Shown: positions 25,866 through 35,455, numbered from the stretch's first letter. The stretch is 50,306 bases of DNA from Anaerocolumna aminovalerica (GCF_900115365.1 NZ_FOWD01000032.1:1-50306), one strand, 5' to 3'. A program made the numbers and translations. Notes: generated by a model not told the origin, from the sequence alone.

Positions 25866-27009
25866 AACTTTCCTCCTTTGATAATGCCTGAGCTAAATCT
25901 GTAATTAAGTCATCTGCATTTTCAAGCCCCACAGATAATCTTAATAATTTTTCATTGATACCTCTCGCCAACCGATCTTCTAAAGGTATATCCGCATGAG
26001 TCTGATATATGGGATAGGTAATTAAAGATTCCACACCACCTAAGCTTTCTGCAAATAAAATAAGATTCAGGCGTTCTAATAAATTCCTGGCAGTTTCTTC
26101 CGTATCCACTTCAAAAGAAATCATAGAGCCAAATCCTTTTCCTTGCCTTTTTGATACTTCATAATCTTTATGAGTTGGAAGACCAATATAATAAACTTTT
26201 TTCACCTTTTCCTGTGTGGTAAGCCAGCCGGCAATCTTCATTGCATTTTCCTGCTGTTTATCCATACGTACGGCTAAAGTTTTAATTCCTCTGATTAATA
26301 GCCAACTATCAAATGGAGACAGGCAAGAACCGGTGGTCTTATAGATATATCGAAGTTTTTCAGAAAGTTCTTTACTATTAGTTACTAAGAATCCGGCTAA
26401 AGTATCGTTATGACCGCATAGATACTTGGTACCGCTATGTAGTACAATATCTGCACCTAAGTTAAGAGGCTGCTGGTAATAAGGTGTTAGGAATGTGTTA
26501 TCTACAATTAAGATAAGATTATTTGCTTTTGCTAATTCAGCCATAGCAGCAATATCCGTTACAACCATAGTGGGATTGGTAGGTGTTTCAATATAGATCG
26601 CTTTTGTTTCAGGGTTAATATGTTTTTTTACTTCCTCAATATTTGAGGTATCTATTGCACTGAACTTTAAACCATTCTTTTTGTTAATATTTTCAAAAAG
26701 GCGGAGAGTACCACCGTATAGATCATCAGAAACAATAATATGATCGCCAATTGAAAATAATTCCATAAGTGCAGTAATGGCTGCCATACCCGTTGGGAAT
26801 GCCAGGGCATCAATACCATTTTCTAATGCAGCAATGGTCTGTTCTAAATATTCTCTTGTTGGATTTTGTACACGGGAATAATCATAGCCTGTACTTTTCC
26901 CCACACCCAGATGAGCAAAGGTTGCAGATTGATAAATTGGAACGCTGACAGCACCGGTATTATGAGTATTATTCTTAGCTCCATGTATACAGAGGGTTGT
27001 TATGTCCAT
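25855..27009 (-). CDS. Trans-sulfuration PLP enzyme (cystathionine gamma-synthase/lyase family)
   Basis: This 384-residue Cys/Met-metabolism PLP enzyme has the PLP lysine Lys195 in HSGTKYLCGH, the cofactor contacts YSRVQNPT and FPTGMAA, and the late GGVESLITYP family signature. It could be cystathionine gamma-synthase (MetB), cystathionine beta-lyase (MetC) or gamma-lyase. The partner PatB-type lyase makes a MetB-like role plausible, giving a two-step route to homocysteine, but sequence alone does not settle this. It is first in a two-gene leftward unit, with an AAGGAGG site and a consensus promoter about 85 bases upstream. Confidence 0.9.
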   Translation of the reverse strand: MDITTLCIHGAKNNTHNTGAVSVPIYQSATFAHLGVGKSTGYDYSRVQNPTREYLEQTIAALENGIDALAFPTGMAAITALMELFSIGDHIIVSDDLYGGTLRLFENINKKNGLKFSAIDTSNIEEVKKHINPETKAIYIETPTNPTMVVTDIAAMAELAKANNLILIVDNTFLTPYYQQPLNLGADIVLHSGTKYLCGHNDTLAGFLVTNSKELSEKLRYIYKTTGSCLSPFDSWLLIRGIKTLAVRMDKQQENAMKIAGWLTTQEKVKKVYYIGLPTHKDYEVSKRQGKGFGSMISFEVDTEETARNLLERLNLILFAESLGGVESLITYPIYQTHADIPLEDRLARGINEKLLRLSVGLENADDLITDLAQALSKEESYEI

Positions 27010-27093
27010 TAAATTTGTGTCCTCCTTTTGTTAAAATAGAAGATTTATAGTTATTCATATAGGTATACTATAAATTATAATAAAATTGTTATG

Positions 27094-27122
27094 AGTATAG
27101 CAAAATATAAGAAATCTGTCAA
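27094..27122 (-). promoter_or_regulatory. Promoter of the metB-patB unit
   Basis: Minus strand -35 TTGACA (27117-27122), 17-bp spacer, -10 TATACT (27094-27099). The leader is about 80 bases long and AT-rich. I found no S-box or T-box features in it. Confidence 0.75.
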
Positions 27123-27397
27123 CATTGTAATTACAAGTACTTAGGTCAATAGTCATTATAAGTGATTCAATCATACTGGATAAATGTATTAGGTGGGTGA
27201 TGACTAAATTAATTATTGAGAATAAAATTTCAGAGTGTAGGTCTGTAGATTTGTATAGTAACAGAAAAAGTTGTTAGATTCTAAAAATATAATCTAAAAG
27301 GGATGCAAAACATTGTAACTTTGCATCCCTTTCTTTTGCGTTTTATTGAACTTATTTAGGAACAGATACAAGTTGACAGATAGAATAAAAGTAATGT
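27123..27397. other. Gap between metB promoter and uxaC
   Basis: Apart from the uxaC terminator at 27294-27335, I see nothing here. Confidence 0.4.
27294..27335 (-). terminator. Terminator of the lacI-uxaC unit
   Basis: Stem AAAGGGATGCAAA / TTTGCATCCCTTT with an 8-10 base loop. On the minus strand it is followed by TTTTAGATTATATTTTT. It lies 63 bases after the uxaC stop. Confidence 0.8.
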
Positions 27398-28798
27398 TTA
27401 AAAATTAAAATATCCCTTGCAATTATAATAAGAGATATCCTGTACCATACTTCCTAAAGTTTCTATATCATCAGGGTATTCCCCATTCTCTACCCATTTA
27501 CCAATCATATCACAGAGAATCCGTCTGAAATATTCGTGCCTGGTATAGGAAAGAAAACTTCTGGAGTCTGTAAGCATGCCAATAAAGTTAGATAGAAGTC
27601 CTAGGTTTGCAAGGGAGGACATCTGTTCTACCATACCAAGTTTGTGGTCGTTAAACCACCAGGCACTACCCTGTTGAATCTTACCTATTGCTGAAGAATC
27701 CTGAAAACAACCAAGAAGGGTACCAATCATAGCATTATCCTTTGGATTCAGAGAATAGATGATTGTTTTAGGCAGCTGGCCGGTAACATTTAAAGCATTT
27801 AAGAAGGAAGCCATCTGAGTAGATGAACTATAGGAATTAATACAATCAAATCCTGTATCAGGGCCTAGTCTATGAAACATTAACTCATTATTATTACGTA
27901 AGGTACCATAATGTAATTGCATTACCCAGCCTAATCTATGATATTCACGGCCTAAGAATAATAAAATTGCAGTTTTGAATTGTAATTGTTCTTTTTCATT
28001 TGGAATTACTCCATCTTTTCTATTTTGAAAAATTGATTCGATTTCTTCCATAGAAGCTGGCTGATACATCACGAAATCAAGTGCGTGATCAGATACTTTA
28101 CATCCCATGGAATCAAAATAGCCAAGACGGTTACTTAGAGCGTTACAAAGTGAACTGAAACCAGTAATAGGAATATTGCTTACTATTGATAGTTTATCTA
28201 TGTATTCACTAAAGTCAGGTTTTTCAATATTGATGGCTTTATCAGGACGGAATGCTGGAAGGACTTTTGTTTCAATTGTTTCATCCTCTTTAATTTTTTG
28301 ATGCCATTCCAGGGAATCAATTGGATCATCCGTAGTACAGATAAGTTCCACATTAGATTGTCTGATAATATTACGAACACTCATAGATGGGGTATTTAAC
28401 TTATCATTGCATGTATTCCATACCATCTCTGCGGTTTTTTCATTCAGTATTCCATTGTAATCAAAATAGCGCTGTAATTCTAAATGACTCCAATGATAAA
28501 GAGGATTTCCAATTGCCTTTTGTAAAGTCTTTGCCCACATCTTGAATTTATCTTTATCGGTCCCATTCCCTGTAATGTATTTTTCATCTACACCATTGGA
28601 ACGCATCTGGCGCCATTTATAATGGTCACCTCCAAGCCAGACCTGAGTAATATTATCAAATGTTTTATCCTCAGCAATTTCTCTTGGATTGATATGACAG
28701 TGGTAATCAATAATAGGCATCTTCGATGCATAATCATGATATAAAACTTTTGATGTTTCGGTAGATAACAAAAAATCTCTATCCATAAATTGTTTCAT
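27398..28798 (-). CDS. uxaC: Uronate isomerase
   Basis: This 466-residue cytoplasmic amidohydrolase-fold enzyme converts D-galacturonate to D-tagaturonate and D-glucuronate to D-fructuronate. The metal-binding DYHCHINP is at residues 31-38, and GGDHYKWRQMR, the LHYGTLRNNN strand and the late SLANLGLLSNFIGMLTDSRSFLSYTRHEYFRR are characteristic of UxaC. Its ATG overlaps the stop of the upstream LacI gene (ATGA), so the two are translationally coupled. It takes the galacturonate released by the divergent pectin genes into the hexuronate pathway. The next enzymes (tagaturonate reductase, altronate dehydratase) are not in the window. Confidence 0.96.
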   Translation of the reverse strand: MKQFMDRDFLLSTETSKVLYHDYASKMPIIDYHCHINPREIAEDKTFDNITQVWLGGDHYKWRQMRSNGVDEKYITGNGTDKDKFKMWAKTLQKAIGNPLYHWSHLELQRYFDYNGILNEKTAEMVWNTCNDKLNTPSMSVRNIIRQSNVELICTTDDPIDSLEWHQKIKEDETIETKVLPAFRPDKAINIEKPDFSEYIDKLSIVSNIPITGFSSLCNALSNRLGYFDSMGCKVSDHALDFVMYQPASMEEIESIFQNRKDGVIPNEKEQLQFKTAILLFLGREYHRLGWVMQLHYGTLRNNNELMFHRLGPDTGFDCINSYSSSTQMASFLNALNVTGQLPKTIIYSLNPKDNAMIGTLLGCFQDSSAIGKIQQGSAWWFNDHKLGMVEQMSSLANLGLLSNFIGMLTDSRSFLSYTRHEYFRRILCDMIGKWVENGEYPDDIETLGSMVQDISYYNCKGYFNF

Positions 28799-29820
28799 AA
28801 TAAACTCCTTATGTCTTTACTAAAATTTGTGGTATTTCTAATAATCAGATCCGTAGAGATGACTGTTCGATTTGGAACAGTATTCCCAGATAAAACTCTC
28901 ATTAATGTTCCTACTGTTGTAAGACTTAAAGTTTCCACATGGTTATCAACGGAAGTTAGTTCAGGCTCACAACAACTTGCTAAAATAGAATTATTATACC
29001 CAATTATACTTAACTCTTCTGGTACAGAAATTCCTTTGGTTTTTGCATATTTTAATGAGCCAACAGCTAAGAGATCTTCAGATGTAACAATTCCATCAAA
29101 AACTAATCCATCTTCAGATAACTTTAACAACCGATCTTTTACTTTTTCAATATTATTTGGACAGGATTGGATATAAACTTCATCTATCGTGGACTGTTTG
29201 GTGAGAATGGCCTCTTTATATCCCTTCATTTTCTGGATACCACTATAGGATTTCGTAGTGTATAGATACAATATATTTTTACGTCCTTCCTTTAATAGAA
29301 GTGAAGTCGCATTGTAAGTAGCCTGCTGGTCGTCGCATAAAGTACAATAAATATTTGGCTTGTTCAGGTAACCATTAATCAACATAACCGGCACTTCTTT
29401 AGCAGCTTCCATGATATAGGAATTATCCTTTACATTTGACTCTAAATAACTGGAACCGATTAATATAACCGCATCAATACGTTTTGATAATAAAAGATTC
29501 AGATAGTTCTGTTTGTTCTTTAGTTCATACCCAGTACAACAAAGAAAAGAATCATATCCATTTTTTCTTAGTTCCTGTTCAATATAATAAACAGCGTTTG
29601 CTAAAAAAGGATCTGAAGAATCAGTACACATGATACCTACCGTATTCATTGTATTTAAACCTAAACCTCTGGCAAAAACATTAGGTGTATACCCTAATTC
29701 TTTCATAATGGAAAGTACTTTTTCCTTTGTTTTTTCACTTACGTTTTGATTCCCATTAATTACTCTGGAAACAGTTGCAATGGAAACACCAGCTTTATCT
29801 GCTACGTCATAAATATTCAT
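28795..29820 (-). CDS. LacI-family regulator of the pectin island
   Basis: This 341-residue repressor has an N-terminal helix-turn-helix (MNIYDVADKAGVSIATVSRV) and a periplasmic-binding-type effector domain (NTVGIMCTDSSDPF; VTSEDLLAVGSLKYA; IIGYNNSILA). It starts at an ATG behind GGAGG. The stop overlaps the uxaC start. TGTAA-N4-TTACA operators at 29913 and 30107 flank the divergent gap and match the usual LacI-family half-site, so it probably represses both itself/uxaC and the rightward pectin operon. A uronate or pectin breakdown product would be the natural inducer (inference). Confidence 0.92.
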   Translation of the reverse strand: MNIYDVADKAGVSIATVSRVINGNQNVSEKTKEKVLSIMKELGYTPNVFARGLGLNTMNTVGIMCTDSSDPFLANAVYYIEQELRKNGYDSFLCCTGYELKNKQNYLNLLLSKRIDAVILIGSSYLESNVKDNSYIMEAAKEVPVMLINGYLNKPNIYCTLCDDQQATYNATSLLLKEGRKNILYLYTTKSYSGIQKMKGYKEAILTKQSTIDEVYIQSCPNNIEKVKDRLLKLSEDGLVFDGIVTSEDLLAVGSLKYAKTKGISVPEELSIIGYNNSILASCCEPELTSVDNHVETLSLTTVGTLMRVLSGNTVPNRTVISTDLIIRNTTNFSKDIRSLL

Positions 29821-29912
29821 AGATTATCCTCCAAGCCAAGTGAAATCCAGCTCTGATTTTACATGGCGCTAAATTCAGCTGAAAGTATTTTTCTTTCATA
29901 CTACCTTGAATA

Positions 29913-29926
29913 TGTAATCGCTTACA
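29913..29926. promoter_or_regulatory. LacI-type operator, leftward side
   Basis: TGTAATCGCTTACA, 14 bp with half-sites TGTAA and TTACA, located 93 bases before the leftward lacI start. It shares its right half-site and surrounding CAATTTT flank with the site at 30107. Confidence 0.7.
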
Positions 29927-30071
29927 ATTTTAATACATGTTTCTCAACACGGTTTTAAATATTATACTATATATTATTTTATAACGCAATATGATCAAAG
30001 AAGTAATTTTGTGAATTCTAATAATAAATTTACATTATTATTGCTAAAATTAGAAATATTGGCTAACAACA

Positions 30072-30100
30072 TTGACATATTATGTGAATGCTAGTATTAT
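30072..30100 (+). promoter_or_regulatory. Promoter of the rightward pectin operon
   Basis: -35 TTGACA (30072-30077), 17-bp spacer, -10 TATTAT (30095-30100). The operator at 30107-30120 covers the expected transcription start. Confidence 0.75.
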
Positions 30101-30106
30101 AAACAA

Positions 30107-30120
30107 TGTAAACGCTTACA
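30107..30120. promoter_or_regulatory. LacI-type operator, rightward side
   Basis: TGTAAACGCTTACA, a near-perfect 14-bp palindrome. It begins 6 bases after the -10 box of the pectin promoter, a classical repression position. It also resembles a CcpA cre site, so carbon catabolite control through the same box is possible. Confidence 0.75.
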
Positions 30121-30153
30121 ATTTTGTATGTTTTTTTGACAAAGGAGATTGTT

Positions 30154-30180
30154 ATGGAAGTATTAAATAAGGGTATTTAA
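30154..30180 (+). CDS. Possible 8-residue leader peptide
   Basis: ATG GAA GTA TTA AAT AAG GGT ATT TAA (MEVLNKGI) follows a strong AAAGGAG site at ideal spacing, about 35 bases into the predicted transcript and 130 bases before the first real gene. It may be a translated leader, or the stub of a lost gene. There is no proof that it is translated. Confidence 0.3.
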   Translation: MEVLNKGI

Positions 30181-30312
30181 AAAAGGATAGACCGACCAAT
30201 TGAAGTTTTTAGTAAACAGTAATGACAAATAAAGAACAGGTTAGAACAATCATAGAAATTAGGAGTTAAGCAAATACCTAATAACCAGCTATTTAATTAA
30301 AGGAGGAGGTTT

Positions 30313-31164
30313 ATGTTAACTTTTGGTGTAAGAGCTCATGATATGGATAAAGTCCCTTTTGCAGAACTGATACAGGATATTCATAAGAGAGAGGTAGAGT
30401 GTATTCAATTGGCATTAAAAAAGTCAATTACGGAATTTAATGTTTCTAACGAAGCTTTAACTCCTGGATTAGCTGCCTATATGAAAAATATTTTGGACAA
30501 TAATCATGTAAATATTGCGGTTCTTGGATGTTATCTGAATCTGGCAACTCCGGATAAAATACAACTTGAGAAGAATATAGAAACCTATAAGGCAAATATA
30601 AGATTTGCAAAATATTTAGGGTGTGGAATGGTTGGAACTGAGACAGGGGCATTAAATACGAAATATGAATTTTCTCCTGAAAATCATTCAGACAAAGCAT
30701 TGGAGATATTTATACATAATTTAAGGGATATCGTTACATATGCAGAAAAGCTTGGAGTTATTATTGGAATTGAACCAGTTGTAACACATATTGTTTCTAC
30801 TGTAGAAAGAGCAAAGGCAGTATTAGATACGATTGATTCACCTAATCTTCAGATTATCTTTGATCCGGTAAATTTAATTTCAGTAGATAATTATAAAGTC
30901 CAAGAACAGATGATGGTGGATGCTTTTGACTTAATAGGCCAAGAGATTAGTGTAATTCATATGAAGGATTTCCTCATTGAGGGGAATGAAAAGAAGAAAG
31001 CACCCATAGGAAAAGGTATGTTTAAATTAGAAAAATTATTATCTTTATTAAAAGAGCATAAACCATATATACAAATATTAATGGAGGATATAGAGCCTTC
31101 TTATATTAATGAAGCCAGAGATTACATTATGGATGTATTTCATAATATAAGGGAAACGAGCTAG
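30313..31164 (+). CDS. Sugar phosphate isomerase/epimerase-like TIM-barrel protein
   Basis: This 283-residue protein belongs to the xylose-isomerase-like (AP endonuclease 2) TIM-barrel superfamily. The four metal ligands expected are seen at the ends of strands: Glu154 (GIEPV), Asp184 (IFDPVN), His216 (VIHMKD) and Glu258 (LMEDIEP). Members isomerise or epimerise keto-sugars and sugar acids. As first gene of the pectin operon, it may act on a uronate or an unsaturated uronate derivative, for example 5-keto-4-deoxyuronate (inference; kduI is not seen). The ATG follows AAAGGAGGAGG. It is cytoplasmic. Confidence 0.82.
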   Translation: MLTFGVRAHDMDKVPFAELIQDIHKREVECIQLALKKSITEFNVSNEALTPGLAAYMKNILDNNHVNIAVLGCYLNLATPDKIQLEKNIETYKANIRFAKYLGCGMVGTETGALNTKYEFSPENHSDKALEIFIHNLRDIVTYAEKLGVIIGIEPVVTHIVSTVERAKAVLDTIDSPNLQIIFDPVNLISVDNYKVQEQMMVDAFDLIGQEISVIHMKDFLIEGNEKKKAPIGKGMFKLEKLLSLLKEHKPYIQILMEDIEPSYINEARDYIMDVFHNIRETS

Positions 31165-31224
31165 ATAATATTGATAATAAAGCATTAATGGAGAAAATTA
31201 TATAATTTTGGGGAGGTTTCTTAA

Positions 31225-32223
31225 TTGGAGATCAATAATAGGATTACAGTATCAAAAGATTGGAAAGGCGATTATAGAACTATAAAAGAAGCGTTAAATG
31301 CAATACCTGACAACAATTCTGCACCAGTGAAAATATTTATATACAATGGTATCTATGAAGAAAAACTAGTGATTAATAAACCATATTTAACTATGGAAGG
31401 AGAATCGGCAGAAGGAACTATTATTACTTATAGTGATTATGCAAGAATGGTTATGCCTGATGGCGAATTAAGAGGCACCTTTCGAACTGCCACAGTAATG
31501 ATTGATACTCATAATGTTGCTGTAAAGAATATAACTATTCGTAATGAGGCAGGCCCTGGCTATCTGGTAGGACAAGCGATTGCTTTATATGTGGATGGGG
31601 ACCGTCTGGAATTTGATGGGTGCCGTATCGTTGGAAACCAGGATACCTTATTTACTGGACCGTTACCTTTGTCACCATTAGTTCATAAGGGCTTTGTGGG
31701 TCCGAAAGAACATGCTCCAAGAAATCATGGAAGGCAGTATTTTAAAGATTGTTATATAGAAGGAAATGTTGACTTCATCTTTGGAAGCGCAACCACTTAT
31801 TTTGAAAATTGTGAAATTTTTACCAAATGTGTAAATAGGATGGAGGAGCATGAAAACCAAACAGGTGTTAAGGGTTATATAACGGCTCCTTCCACCCCTC
31901 AGGATAAAGAGTATGGGTATGTTTTTTATGAATGTAATTTTACCAGCGATTGCCCGCCGAAAACAGTATACCTTGGACGGCCATGGAGAAATTACGCTAA
32001 GGTAGTTTTAATCAGATGCCACCTTGGAGCACATATTAAAGAAGAAGGTTGGTGTGACTGGAACAAAGAAGATGCCCATGAAACAGTTCTTTTTGGAGAA
32101 TTTGAGAGTTCCGGTAGTGGGGCAGAGGGTATCCTGACTGGAAGAAGAGTTCCCTGGTCTAAACAGTTAATGAAAGATGAATCATTACTTTATTCTAGAG
32201 ATATAGTTTATAATCATTCATAA
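31225..32223 (+). CDS. Pectinesterase (CE8), cytoplasmic
   Basis: This 332-residue right-handed beta-helix protein is of the CE8 family. It removes methyl esters from homogalacturonan, releasing methanol. All catalytic residues are present: Gln139 and Asp140 in NQDTLF, the nucleophile Asp183 in VDFIFGSA, and Arg252 and Trp254 in LGRPWR. There is no signal peptide, unlike most plant-attacking pectinesterases, so it should act on imported methylated oligogalacturonides. The start is TTG at 31225 behind GGGGAGG. It is followed 15 bases later by the AraC-type regulator. Confidence 0.93.
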   Translation: MEINNRITVSKDWKGDYRTIKEALNAIPDNNSAPVKIFIYNGIYEEKLVINKPYLTMEGESAEGTIITYSDYARMVMPDGELRGTFRTATVMIDTHNVAVKNITIRNEAGPGYLVGQAIALYVDGDRLEFDGCRIVGNQDTLFTGPLPLSPLVHKGFVGPKEHAPRNHGRQYFKDCYIEGNVDFIFGSATTYFENCEIFTKCVNRMEEHENQTGVKGYITAPSTPQDKEYGYVFYECNFTSDCPPKTVYLGRPWRNYAKVVLIRCHLGAHIKEEGWCDWNKEDAHETVLFGEFESSGSGAEGILTGRRVPWSKQLMKDESLLYSRDIVYNHS

Positions 32224-32238
32224 AGTGAGGGAGTTTCT

Positions 32239-34476
32239 ATGAAAACAAATAGTAATAATGCACAGTTCATGTTCCGTATGGTGTTTTCCTATAGTACTGT
32301 ACTTATTATATTATTAATTATGGGTGTTAATTTATACAATATAAGTATTAATAATGTACGTTCTGATATAAGAAATCAGAATAAACTTATGCTGCAAAAT
32401 GCAATTCGGAAATTGGATGCTGATCTAACAACGATGGATGCTTTAGCAGGTCAGGTGGCTTCTAATTCAAAATTAGTGACACTTGCTAACAAACCGGATA
32501 ATAAAGATAAAGATTATTATCTGTTAGCATCATTTGTAAAGGATGATTTGTCAGTATTTATTCATACTGAGAATCTCCTTCCTATTGATAATTATTTTAT
32601 CTATCTGCAACAATCAGGATATGTATTATCTTATTCCCAGTTTACGGATATGGAAAGTTATTATAATAGTAAGAGAATGTTTATGCCGGAACAGTATGAT
32701 GACTGGCTGAATAAGATGAATGATTCTGATTATAACCGTAAGTTTATCTCCCTGGGACATTATATGAATAAAACAAATTCCTCTTATCTTTATATGCTTC
32801 CACTTAAAAATTATACATTAAGGGATATCCCAGCTGTCATATGCTTTGAAATAGATATAAACAAGCTGACTCGAATCTACAGCGATTTGAATCTTTTTAA
32901 TTCAGGGTATCTATATGCTACCAATAATGAAGGTGAAGAAGCCTTTGTACTTACTGAAAATGATACAGGTGAGATTTCAGCTGATATTTTAAAGAATTTA
33001 ACTTATAAGGATGGTCTTTCTGAATATGAACAGGATAACAATGAAATGTTAGTAACTTACAGTGATTCTGAATATAATAAATGGAATTATTATCTGGTTC
33101 AGCCCGCAGTTGAAGCCTTATACTCATTAGAACAGTATAGGGATATATTTGTATTTATTATTTGTTTGGCACTATCCATAGGATTTTTGCTAATACTTTT
33201 CCTCTCAAAAAGAAATGTAAAACCAATGATTGCTCTCAATAATGAATTAAAGAATACGATTACCAGGCAAAGATCCCTTCAGATGATAGTGGATGAACAA
33301 AAACCAATCATACAGCAGTCCTATTTAAGCCGTATTATGCATGGGGGAATCTCTTCTCTAAAAGAGTTGGATTATGCAAGACAATATTTGAGTATATCAA
33401 CAGATCATCGTAAGTTCTCTATTTTATATATTATCGTTTATGTAAATCAGTATGAATTACAATTGGAAAATTCAGCGATCATCGGGCCAAATACGGAAAA
33501 CTATGATGAGATTATAAAGTTTGCAATAGGTAAGTATTTTAAAGAAGAGGTACATATTTATCAACCTGCTGAACGTGAATATGTATTACTATTATCCAAT
33601 GAGGAAGAGGAAGAGGATAAACAGGCCTCCCAAAAAGTTAAAGAGGTATTTAAAGGGTTCCATGAATATCTGATGGATAGTTATTCTATATGGAGTTTTG
33701 CAGGATTAGGCAACTGGGATAGTGATCTGATGGTAACATGGAAATCTTATCAACAGGCCAATGAAGTTGTTAATTATGCGACAAAAGATCATATTGTGAA
33801 AACCTATGCATGTATTAAACGTGATACGAATGTTTTTTATTATCCTATGGAGTTAGCTGGTCAGCTTACAAACTTTATCACAATTGGAAATGAGAGTCAG
33901 GTCCTTGAGATTTTTAAAGTAATCCGTCATGAGAATATGGAAGAACAATCACAATCAGTAAATATGATGAAATGTTTATTCTCCGATATAAAAAATACAT
34001 TGTTTAAGATTCGATTTACAATTCAGACAGATGAGAAAAATAAGGATGAATTAAAGGCAATTGATGCCATGTTTGAAGAACATATGTCATTAAAGCTTTG
34101 TGAAGATATTGCACTTAGTCTCTGCAGGCTATATGGGAATAAGTGTTCAAGAAGCCAACTAATTACAAATATCAAGAAGTATATTTTAGATAATTATAAT
34201 GATCCATCTCTTTGTTTAAATAAAATTTCAGATGAATTCCTAATCTCAGAAAGTTATTTTTCTTATCTTTTTAAAGAAGAAACGGGGGAAAATTTCTCAA
34301 CTTATTTAGAGCGTATTCGAATGGAACAGGCAGTTCAGTTAATTAAAGAATCGGATATTAATATAAGTAACCTATACCAGGAGATAGGCTATAATAATTC
34401 TAATACATTCCGACGTGCATTTAAAAAGATTTACGGAATATCTCCTAAGACAATGCGAGATGTAACAAATAATTAA
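32239..34476 (+). CDS. Membrane-anchored AraC-family regulator
   Basis: This 745-residue protein has a transmembrane segment at about residues 14-36, an extracellular region of about 250 residues, and a second membrane segment (IFVFIICLALSIGFLLILFL, about 299-318). A cytoplasmic linker follows, and an AraC-type double helix-turn-helix occupies the last 100 residues (SESYFSYLFKEETGENFSTY; YNNSNTFRRAFKKIYGISPK). This layout is typical of Firmicutes one-component regulators that sense an outside ligand, often an oligosaccharide, and activate the adjacent transporter operon. It starts at an ATG behind GAGGGA. The likely target is the promoter region of the binding-protein gene at 35456-35683. Confidence 0.9.
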   Translation: MKTNSNNAQFMFRMVFSYSTVLIILLIMGVNLYNISINNVRSDIRNQNKLMLQNAIRKLDADLTTMDALAGQVASNSKLVTLANKPDNKDKDYYLLASFVKDDLSVFIHTENLLPIDNYFIYLQQSGYVLSYSQFTDMESYYNSKRMFMPEQYDDWLNKMNDSDYNRKFISLGHYMNKTNSSYLYMLPLKNYTLRDIPAVICFEIDINKLTRIYSDLNLFNSGYLYATNNEGEEAFVLTENDTGEISADILKNLTYKDGLSEYEQDNNEMLVTYSDSEYNKWNYYLVQPAVEALYSLEQYRDIFVFIICLALSIGFLLILFLSKRNVKPMIALNNELKNTITRQRSLQMIVDEQKPIIQQSYLSRIMHGGISSLKELDYARQYLSISTDHRKFSILYIIVYVNQYELQLENSAIIGPNTENYDEIIKFAIGKYFKEEVHIYQPAEREYVLLLSNEEEEEDKQASQKVKEVFKGFHEYLMDSYSIWSFAGLGNWDSDLMVTWKSYQQANEVVNYATKDHIVKTYACIKRDTNVFYYPMELAGQLTNFITIGNESQVLEIFKVIRHENMEEQSQSVNMMKCLFSDIKNTLFKIRFTIQTDEKNKDELKAIDAMFEEHMSLKLCEDIALSLCRLYGNKCSRSQLITNIKKYILDNYNDPSLCLNKISDEFLISESYFSYLFKEETGENFSTYLERIRMEQAVQLIKESDINISNLYQEIGYNNSNTFRRAFKKIYGISPKTMRDVTNN

Positions 34477-34492
34477 TATGAGGAGGAATAGA

Positions 34493-35455
34493 ATGAATTA
34501 CATACCTAGGGTGAAACCGGAAGATGTGGGGGTATCACCGGATTCTATAAAGCGCTTTGTTAAACGATTAGAAGATTTAAAACTACCTATGCATAGTATA
34601 TTAATTGCAAGACATAGGCAGCTCATTTATGAAGGGTATTATGAACCATATAAAGGGGATTCCTTACATCGGATGTATTCAATTAGTAAGAGTTTTATCT
34701 CTGTTGCCATTGGGTTATTGGCAGATGAGAGACGGATTTCATTAGAAGATCCTATTATTAAATACTTTCCTGAAAAATTACCTGGGGACCTTCACCCTTG
34801 GATTAGAAAAATGACCATTAAGGATATGTTACGAATGCAAACATGTCACTATAAAACTACTTATAAAGAAGATTTAACGAAGGACTGGGTAGAAAGTTTC
34901 TTTATTAAAAAACCTCATCATGAGCCAGGCACTATATTTCGATACGATACTTCATCCAGTCATACTCTAGGTGCTTTGGTTGAAAAACTTACGAAAAAAC
35001 CTATCCTTGATTATATGAGGGAGAAATTCCTTGAGGAAATCGGCTTTAGTAAAGATGCTTATATGTTAAAAGATCCATTTGGAATATCCATGGGAGGGAG
35101 CGGGTTAGTGGCAACTCCTATGGATATCATGAAATTTGCCATGTTAATCATGAACGATGGAAGATTAGGGGAGAGACAACTGGTACCTGCATGGTATATA
35201 AAAGAAGCTACTTCCCATAAAACAGATAATAAAGTAGAGGGTGCAATATTTGAGGAAACCTTAGGTTACGGATATCAGTTTTGGTGTATCAGTCATGGTG
35301 GCTTTGCCTGTTATGGATTGGGCGGACAACTGGCTATATGCCTTCCCAAACAGGATATTATATGTATTACTACTGCAGATACTACCTGTATAAAAGATGG
35401 CAATCAATATATTTATGACAGCTTATATGAAGAAATCCTTCCTTTCTTAATATAG
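34493..35455 (+). CDS. Beta-lactamase-like serine hydrolase (possible esterase)
   Basis: This 320-residue protein of the class C beta-lactamase / family VIII esterase group has Ser63-Ile-Ser-Lys66 as the SxxK motif (MYSISKSF) and a Tyr151-containing RYDTSSSH in place of the usual YSN. A late HGGFACYGLGGQ matches the third motif region. There is no signal peptide, so it is cytoplasmic and a resistance role is unlikely. Within a pectin operon, deacylation of acetylated or feruloylated oligosaccharides is a reasonable guess. The ATG at 34493 follows AGGAGG. An ATG at 34478 in the same frame overlaps that site and is rejected. Confidence 0.82.
   Translation: MNYIPRVKPEDVGVSPDSIKRFVKRLEDLKLPMHSILIARHRQLIYEGYYEPYKGDSLHRMYSISKSFISVAIGLLADERRISLEDPIIKYFPEKLPGDLHPWIRKMTIKDMLRMQTCHYKTTYKEDLTKDWVESFFIKKPHHEPGTIFRYDTSSSHTLGALVEKLTKKPILDYMREKFLEEIGFSKDAYMLKDPFGISMGGSGLVATPMDIMKFAMLIMNDGRLGERQLVPAWYIKEATSHKTDNKVEGAIFEETLGYGYQFWCISHGGFACYGLGGQLAICLPKQDIICITTADTTCIKDGNQYIYDSLYEEILPFLI

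Noticed and set aside
27010-27122. Possible S-box or T-box riboswitch in front of metB
   Set aside because: The predicted leader is only about 80 bases, AT-rich, with no S-box stems, no T-box sequence and no terminator hairpin.
34493-35455. Antibiotic-resistance beta-lactamase
   Set aside because: No signal peptide, an altered second motif and a pectin-operon context make a cytoplasmic esterase or similar more likely.
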